From CBFIDA01 sp965661085 (GTDB lineage Bacteria; Pseudomonadota; Gammaproteobacteria; Comchoanobacterales; Comchoanobacteraceae): a stretch of 64,000 nt of DNA. Under the pieces are notes generated by a model. It was not told the DNA's origin. It made no database searches and was given only the letters and a program-made list of their open reading frames with translations. Shown here one piece after another: positions 59,361 through 64,000 of this stretch (position 1 is the stretch's first letter; the number at the start of each line of letters is the position of its first letter). Location of the stretch: positions 62,001 through 126,000 of the forward strand of contig CBFIDA010000002.1 of assembly GCA_965661085.1 (NCBI GenBank). Direction: 5' to 3'. The position numbers and the translations under genes were made by a program.

Positions 59361-60059
59361 ATGCAAACCAGTGACTTCAGCCCCAGTCATGCCTTAAAAA
59401 TTGACCTGAATGATGGCCTTCATCGATACGTGAGTGATCGCGGAACACAAATACATGAAAAGCGTGAACACGATGTTTTGGTGCTTAAAAACATGATCAA
59501 ACATGCCGCATCCAAGCCAGTTTTGATGAGTATGGTGCGGGAACACTTGGCGAAGCTTGCCATGCCTTTGAGTCCATATAAACTTTATTTGTGTTACCGC
59601 AATGACAGTAAGTTGCGCAATGGTTTGAATGAGGTTTTAAAATTTCATAAACAACAGTCGATCATTGATCGGCTAAAGAAAAAAATCAAGGCAGCAGATG
59701 AAAGTCAAAAAAGATTGCGGATGGAATATCAACAAAGTTTAAAAACATTGCAACGCCAGTATCAAACCAAAGCTCAGGCGATGCAAAAAGCATTGCAGGA
59801 TACGCAGCGTCAATTTCTAGAGTTTATGAACATGGTCCAGCAGGCCCATGGTTTGCCAGTGCCAAACGTTCAGCAGACTTTGCACGATGCGAAAGGGCAA
59901 CATCCGCAGGATTTAAAACAACACAGTGTGCCGCAATCTCAGACAAGTCACACGCAATTTCAGCCACCTCTACCAGCAATATGTGCCGATGATCACAAGG
60001 CTCCATCGCCTCTAAAAGCTTCAATCCAAGGCAATGAAGAATTGCTGCTGGTGGCGTAG
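59361..60059 (+). CDS. Orphan coiled-coil protein, 232 aa
   Basis: No family recognised. Residues 1-90 are mixed helix (EHDVLVLKNMIKHAASKPVLMSMVREHLAKLAMPLSPY), residues about 95-160 are a long coiled coil (IIDRLKKKIKAADESQKRL, LKTLQRQYQTKAQAMQKALQ), and the last 70 residues are a Pro/Gln/His-rich disordered tail ending EELLLVA. GAGGA lies 6 bp before the ATG and the gene starts 9 bp after the 832-aa orphan, so they are one operon. Its 3' end overlaps the convergent HtrA-type gene by 39 bp. A structural partner of the 832-aa protein is the simplest guess. Confidence 0.75.
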   Translation: MQTSDFSPSHALKIDLNDGLHRYVSDRGTQIHEKREHDVLVLKNMIKHAASKPVLMSMVREHLAKLAMPLSPYKLYLCYRNDSKLRNGLNEVLKFHKQQSIIDRLKKKIKAADESQKRLRMEYQQSLKTLQRQYQTKAQAMQKALQDTQRQFLEFMNMVQQAHGLPVPNVQQTLHDAKGQHPQDLKQHSVPQSQTSHTQFQPPLPAICADDHKAPSPLKASIQGNEELLLVA

Positions 60060-61319
60060 GATGGCCAACAAAATCGGCTTTTTCGTGTCCTGATGGTTCA
60101 AACGCTCGATGAAGCCATCTAGGGTTTGCACATCGTGTTGATCGACAGACAATATGATGTCTCCAACATGCAGTCCACTCAACCAAGGGTGCGTGCCGTG
60201 CTCGATGGCATCCACCATCAACCCTTTGACACGTTTGTTGTTGGCAGTTAAGGCATCCACAGCAGTCAAGCTCATGCCCTCAGTCAGAACACGATGCAAG
60301 GTTTCATTGGTTTTTGGTTCGGGTATGTTTTGAAGCTTGCCAGAGGTATGTTTTAGCGTGTTGTTTCTGAGATATGTGATTTTAATCGGTGTGTTAAAAC
60401 GTGTCACACCAACCTGGCTGCGCACTTCTGCAGCATCTGTGATGGCAAAGTCATTGATGCGCACAATCACGTCAAATGGTTTGAGTCCCAATTTTTCGGC
60501 CGTGCTGTTTGGTACAACCTCGGTGATGATGGCGCCTTGCTTGGACTTGATGCGCAATGCGTCTTGCAACGTCGGTGAAAGATTTTGTGCCATCACACCA
60601 AGCACACCACGTTTGACGTTATGATGTTTGATCAGCTGCTGTACAATGGGTTCGACAATGGATAATGGAATGGCAAATCCAATGCCAACATTGCCTTTGC
60701 TGGGAGATAAGATTGCGGTGTTGATGCCAACCAGTTCACCGCGCTCATTGATGAGCGCACCACCTGAGTTGCCAGGATTGATGGAGGCGTCAATTTGAAT
60801 GAAGTTTTCTAAGCCTTCGATCCCAATTTGTCGATGCAAAGCACTGACGATGCCAGATGTCACCGATTGCGACAAGCCAAAAGGGTTACCGATGGCTACA
60901 ATGCTTTGACCTATGTCGATTTTGTTTTTTGAAAAAGGCAGGGCTTTGAGATGTTTTGAAGGGATCTTTAAGACAGCCAAATCAGTGGCACGATCAACAC
61001 CAATCAGATGCGCAATGTATTGGCGTTTGTTGTTGAGGGTGACAATGATGGTGTTGGCATCATGAACGGCGTGGGCATTGGTGACAACATAGCCTTTTTG
61101 GGCATCAATGATGACGCCAGACGCCAAGCCAGAGGTTTTTTTGGGGGTGTGCCCTCGCCAAAAGGTTTTGCCATGTGTTGAGATGTTGACCACAGCAGGC
61201 ATCACTTTGGGCAAGAGTGTGGACAGCTGGTCTGAAGCTTGAGCACAATGCAGGGTCAATAGGCAAGAAAGCATCACCATGATGGTTGTCATGCGTTTCA
61301 TGTTTGCAGCAATGTTCAT
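60021..61319 (-). CDS. HtrA/DegP-type periplasmic serine protease
   Basis: Envelope quality-control protease/chaperone of family S1C. The 432-residue protein has a signal peptide (hydrophobic stretch near residues 11-26, cleavage near CAQA), a trypsin-like domain with the triad His in VVTNAHAVHD, Asp in RATDLAVL and Ser in NPGNSGGALINERGELVGI, then two PDZ domains (VPNSTAEKLGLKPFDVIVRIND and HPWLSGLHVGDIILSVDQHDV). The size and two PDZ domains fit DegP/DegQ/MucD. ATG 61319 is placed after AAGGAA; ATGs at 61325 and 61301 are alternatives. An inverted repeat sits between promoter and start. Confidence 0.93.
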   Translation of the reverse strand: MNIAANMKRMTTIMVMLSCLLTLHCAQASDQLSTLLPKVMPAVVNISTHGKTFWRGHTPKKTSGLASGVIIDAQKGYVVTNAHAVHDANTIIVTLNNKRQYIAHLIGVDRATDLAVLKIPSKHLKALPFSKNKIDIGQSIVAIGNPFGLSQSVTSGIVSALHRQIGIEGLENFIQIDASINPGNSGGALINERGELVGINTAILSPSKGNVGIGFAIPLSIVEPIVQQLIKHHNVKRGVLGVMAQNLSPTLQDALRIKSKQGAIITEVVPNSTAEKLGLKPFDVIVRINDFAITDAAEVRSQVGVTRFNTPIKITYLRNNTLKHTSGKLQNIPEPKTNETLHRVLTEGMSLTAVDALTANNKRVKGLMVDAIEHGTHPWLSGLHVGDIILSVDQHDVQTLDGFIERLNHQDTKKPILLAILRHQQQFFIALD

Positions 61320-61343
61320 ATGCATTTCCTTATGAATTCAATG

Positions 61344-61367
61344 ATCATGTCGTACACATGACATGAT
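61344..61367. promoter_or_regulatory. Inverted repeat (operator-like) upstream of the HtrA-type gene
   Basis: A perfect 8-bp inverted repeat ATCATGTC-N8-GACATGAT between the likely -10 and the start codon, around the expected transcription start. This is where a repressor would bind; no known regulator consensus recognised. Confidence 0.4.
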
Positions 61368-61369
61368 TC

Positions 61370-61399
61370 ATCATACTTCGTTTGCAGGTGAGATGATAA
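61370..61399 (-). promoter_or_regulatory. Possible promoter for the HtrA-type gene
   Basis: On the minus strand TTATCA (61399-61394), an 18-bp spacer and TATGAT (61375-61370). Confidence 0.35.
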
Positions 61400-61439
61400 T
61401 GTTTTTTGTGATTGGCGTCACCCATGCATGCCACAAGAG

Positions 61440-62408
61440 TCAATCCATGTATTGAACTGCTTGATGCAATTGCAATTGTGCATGCAGGTGAGCCATGTCA
61501 TCGGGCATGGGGGCTTGCCACGACATGGTTTTTTTCTGGGTGGGATGGTGCAAGGTCAGACGATGGGCATGCAGTGCTTGACGATTCAGTCGTTGCAATG
61601 CTGTCATCACTGGTTTGGGTAGGTGCGTGTAGTGTGAGATGGGTTTGTTGTAGGTTGGGTCCGCACAGACAGGGTGCTGCATGTGCGCCATGTGGACGCG
61701 TATCTGGTGCGTGCGACCTGTTTCCAGTTCAACCTCCAAAAGGGTATTTTGCTGGAACTTTTCTCGTACCGTGTAGTGCGTCACGGCATGTCTGCCTTCA
61801 TGGCTCACTGCCATGTGCGTGCGTTTGAAAGGATGACGTTCAATGCATGTCTCAATGGTGCCACTGCAAAAGACTTGACCATGCACCATGGTCAAGTAGT
61901 GTCGTTTGATTTGTCTTGCTTTCAATTGGCGACTGAGGTCAAGCGCAGCTTCTGGCGTTTTGGCCACAACACAGAGTCCAGTGGTGTTTTTATCCAGACG
62001 GTGCACAATGCCGGCACGTGGCACATGCTGAAGCGCAGGGCAGTGATGCAGCAAACCGTGCGCCAATGTAACTGTGGGAGTGCCAGCACCAGGGTGCATG
62101 ACCAGATCAGCAGGTTTGTTTAAAATCAAAAGAACATCGTCTTCATACACTGGCGTCAATGTCAAAGGCATCGGTTCCCAATGGGTTTTGTCCACGTGCA
62201 TCGGTTGCAGCGTGACGGTATCGCCTTCTTGAATGCGGGTTCGGCAGCGAGTGATGGCCATGCCATTGACATGCACACGTTGCTGTTTGATCCAGGTTTG
62301 GTGTTGTGCTCTTGAAAACGCTCGAACCGCTTGGGCCAAAAATTGATCCAAACGCGAGTTGGCATGTGTTGGCGCTACCAACAATGTGATGCTTTCAGGC
62401 TGCGACAT
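61440..62408 (-). CDS. rluD: 23S rRNA pseudouridine synthase RluD
   Basis: Makes pseudouridines 1911/1915/1917 in helix 69 of 23S rRNA. The 322-residue protein has an N-terminal S4 domain (SRLDQFLAQAVRAFSRAQHQTWIKQQRVHVNG), the catalytic aspartate in RAGIVHRLDKNTTGL, LNKPADLVMHPG, and the C-terminal ETGRTHQIRVHMAHM and LHAHRLTLHHP. Start 62408 (MSQPES) is preferred over ATG 62420. The divergent rluD/bamD arrangement is conserved with E. coli and supports RluD over RluC. Confidence 0.93.
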   Translation of the reverse strand: MSQPESITLLVAPTHANSRLDQFLAQAVRAFSRAQHQTWIKQQRVHVNGMAITRCRTRIQEGDTVTLQPMHVDKTHWEPMPLTLTPVYEDDVLLILNKPADLVMHPGAGTPTVTLAHGLLHHCPALQHVPRAGIVHRLDKNTTGLCVVAKTPEAALDLSRQLKARQIKRHYLTMVHGQVFCSGTIETCIERHPFKRTHMAVSHEGRHAVTHYTVREKFQQNTLLEVELETGRTHQIRVHMAHMQHPVCADPTYNKPISHYTHLPKPVMTALQRLNRQALHAHRLTLHHPTQKKTMSWQAPMPDDMAHLHAQLQLHQAVQYMD

Positions 62409-62449
62409 GCATGGTACCAAAAAAATGACAGTCTAACATGGTCGATGAC

Positions 62450-62542
62450 GCTTCGCAACGTAGGCGCCTCATGTAAATGTTTTTTCTTGGTTTTTGGGTC
62501 TTTTTGAGTCCTTTTTTGGTTTTGTTCGTTACGCTGCGAAGC
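62450..62542. repeat. Inverted repeat enclosing a T-rich tract
   Basis: GCTTCGCA (62450-62457) and TGCGAAGC (62535-62542) form an imperfect inverted repeat (with ACG/CGT extension on a bulge) around a T-rich tract at 62476-62526, inside the 341-bp gap between rluD and bamD. The rest of that gap holds no gene I can support. Confidence 0.35.
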
Positions 62543-62696
62543 ATGAGAGAGAATATGGTGCACACATGCCAGATCAACACAGTGTCATGAAGCTGAAAAG
62601 TCCTGTGATCATTTGATTTCATCCATTGAGGTTTTTTAAAACTGCACATTGTTCATGAGCGCGTGCCTCATGATACAGATCAATTTTGCGCGTGCC

Positions 62697-62725
62697 TTGG
62701 TCATGGTATGAAAGTATGGTACGCT
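62697..62725 (+). promoter_or_regulatory. Weak possible promoter for bamD
   Basis: TTGGTC (62697-62702), a 17-bp spacer and TACGCT (62720-62725), 24 bp before the start codon; the -10 is poor. Confidence 0.3.
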
Positions 62726-62749
62726 TTTTCTTTTGCAGTGGAGCATGCG

Positions 62750-63493
62750 ATGTTGAAAATGGGTCAGGCTTATGTATTGGCATGGATGGGAATGTTGTTG
62801 GTGGGCTGTCATGCCTTTGATCCGGACGATACGCAACCTTATGCCAGTCTGACGGCCAAACAGCTGTATGCGCAGGCCAAAACGCAGCAACACGAAAAAA
62901 ATTACAATGAAGCCATCAAGCAGTATCGTGCACTTCAAACCCTTTATCCAACCACATCTTATACCAAGCAAGCCTTGCTCAACCTCATAGAGGTCAATTA
63001 CTTGGCCAAAAACGAAGATGCAGCCATCAGCGCGATCGAAGATTATGTGCGGTTATATCCAACAGGCCAAGGCACTGCGTATGCCTATTTCATGCTGGGT
63101 ATGATCAAAGTCAACATGCATGGCAGTTGGTTTCAAAGGCACCTCAACGTTCCAGCAGAAAAATACGACATGGAAGGGTTGGACGATGCCTTCAATGCAT
63201 TTGATCACGTGGTGCGGCATTTCCCAACTTCGCGCTATGCAGGGCAAGCCACCAAAATGATGCAACAACTGCGTATGGCCAAAGCACAACACGAACTTGA
63301 AACGGCACAGTATTATCTCAAGCAAGATGCTTACATTGCTGCCATCAATCGGGCGCGCCAGGCCATTGCTCTAGACCGATCACGTAACATGCAACAACAG
63401 GCTTATCAAATCATGTTGACATGCTATCGACATTTGGAAGACCCTGTCATGATTAAGAAGGTGCAGCACTTGTTGCGCACTTTGCGGCATTGA
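62750..63493 (+). CDS. bamD: Outer-membrane assembly lipoprotein BamD
   Basis: Essential lipoprotein of the BAM complex that inserts beta-barrel proteins in the outer membrane. The 247-residue protein has a lipoprotein signal peptide ending in LLVGC (Cys20 predicted to be lipidated by Lgt, encoded at 12209), then five TPR-like repeats (AKQLYAQAKTQQHEKNYNEAIKQYRALQTLYPTTSYTKQALLNLIEVNY, YPTGQGTAYAYFMLGMI, the family-like DDAFNAFDHVVRHFPTSRYA). Length matches E. coli (245). ATG 62750 is chosen because it gives a proper signal peptide. Confidence 0.93.
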   Translation: MLKMGQAYVLAWMGMLLVGCHAFDPDDTQPYASLTAKQLYAQAKTQQHEKNYNEAIKQYRALQTLYPTTSYTKQALLNLIEVNYLAKNEDAAISAIEDYVRLYPTGQGTAYAYFMLGMIKVNMHGSWFQRHLNVPAEKYDMEGLDDAFNAFDHVVRHFPTSRYAGQATKMMQQLRMAKAQHELETAQYYLKQDAYIAAINRARQAIALDRSRNMQQQAYQIMLTCYRHLEDPVMIKKVQHLLRTLRH

Positions 63494-63502
63494 AGCCAAG
63501 GA

Positions 63503-63907
63503 TCATGCGCAATTTGGGTCGGTTGAATCGGTTTGGGCATCAAAGAACAACATGAAGCCAATGTCCGGCTGGGCATGGGCGATGAGAGAGAAGGTGTAAC
63601 ACAGTGCTTGATTGTGCATGGTTTCAATATGCAAATCATGGTTGTCAGCCAGTTGCTTCAGGGTGGGCGTAGGCCAACGATGTGTGTTGCCTGTGCCCAT
63701 TAAAATGTGTTGATGCCCCATTGCTTTGATGCGCATCAGATCATCTGCATGGATGTCTTCAAAGCTTGAGGATTTCAAATCGGTCAAACATGTTTGATGA
63801 TTGAGAAAGAGGGGACTATGGTATTGGGTCTCACCAATGACCACATGATCTTCAGCAATGGATGTGATGACCCATGGTGCATTGTTGGGTTCAAATTGAA
63901 ATTGCAT
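63503..63907 (-). CDS. Mth938-like (DUF498) domain protein, start uncertain near window edge
   Basis: A 134-residue protein of the Mth938/DUF498 fold (NDUFAF3-like in eukaryotes); the biochemical role is not established. The pattern SIAEDHVVIGETQYHSPLFL, DLMRIKAMGHQHILMGTGNTHRWPTPTLKQLADNHDLHIETMHNQALCYTFSLIAHA matches the family core, including GTG and the late Thr/Tyr-Asn-like region. ATG 63907 matches where the family core begins; ATG 63958 would add 17 residues, and the frame is open to the edge at 64000, so an earlier start outside the window is possible. Ends 9 bp from the convergent bamD stop. Confidence 0.8.
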   Translation of the reverse strand: MQFQFEPNNAPWVITSIAEDHVVIGETQYHSPLFLNHQTCLTDLKSSSFEDIHADDLMRIKAMGHQHILMGTGNTHRWPTPTLKQLADNHDLHIETMHNQALCYTFSLIAHAQPDIGFMLFFDAQTDSTDPNCA

Positions 63908-64000
63908 GGCGGTCTCGGCAAGGTACTCAATTTCATCATACCGCAGCAGCGTAACCATGCCAAGATACACAGGGCGTGCCAACCCAATAAATCTTGGCAA

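Noticed and set aside
1..64000. CRISPR array, insertion sequence or prophage
   Set aside because: No regularly spaced repeats, transposase or phage structural motifs seen on either strand.

Overview
The window (about 47% GC by eye, coding density high, 64 kb with one 10-base N gap at 36340-36349) comes from a gammaproteobacterium with a streamlined genome. The evidence is gene order that matches gammaproteobacterial blocks: lgt-yjeT-purA; ndk-rlmN-rodZ-hisS-yfgM-der; queA-tgt-secD-secF; trmJ-iscS with suhB nearby; tesA divergent from ybbA-ybbP; rluD divergent from bamD; and gltA divergent from sdhCDAB-sucABCD. Several usual members are absent from these blocks (pilW, ispG, bamB, yajC, iscR, and rppH/thyA around ptsP-lgt). 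That pattern, the complete TCA operon, and orphan proteins rich in histidine suggest a host-associated, Legionellales-like lineage. The lineage is inference; no 16S or marker tree was possible.

Layout. 1-6405: 3' end of ligA, a broken small reading frame, then a leftward run recD2-like helicase > GNAT acetyltransferase > hemW > smr > udk. 6406-14620: structured intergenic segment, mdh, an orphan membrane protein, ptsP, an unexplained 590-bp stretch, lgt-yjeT-purA. 14636-20831: purine permease with tRNA-Arg(CCT) directly upstream, birA, an amino-acid permease with a strong promoter, a 111-aa orphan, and an SPFH-like orphan whose upstream reading frame contains an amber codon. 20904-32302: prolyl-tRNA editing protein, gltA, and sdhCDAB-sucABCD behind one promoter. 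32303-40856: a possible 61-aa small protein, uvrD, and the leftward ndk-rlmN-rodZ-hisS-yfgM-der cluster. 40857-49456: ybbP-ybbA/tesA, a degenerate IscU-like protein, iscS, trmJ, purU, suhB and an orphan. 49572-54631: secF, secD, tgt, queA. 54647-60059: a methyltransferase-like/TPR protein, tRNA-Leu(CAA), and a two-gene orphan unit (832 aa + 232 aa). 60021-64000: HtrA-type protease, rluD, bamD and a Mth938/DUF498 protein.

Most genes are housekeeping: DNA repair (ligA, recD2-like, uvrD), tRNA/rRNA modification (queA, tgt, rlmN, trmJ, rluD), protein export and envelope assembly (secDF, yfgM, lgt, bamD, htrA), central carbon metabolism and nucleotide metabolism (purA, ndk, udk, purU). The strongest candidates for undescribed biology are the orphan pair at 56853-60059 and the SPFH-like gene at 19107-20831. 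The divergent cysteine-less IscU paralogue beside iscS and the methyltransferase-fold/TPR protein are weaker candidates. Start codons were moved from the longest possible frame wherever a Shine-Dalgarno site, a 4-bp overlap or family length argued for it.
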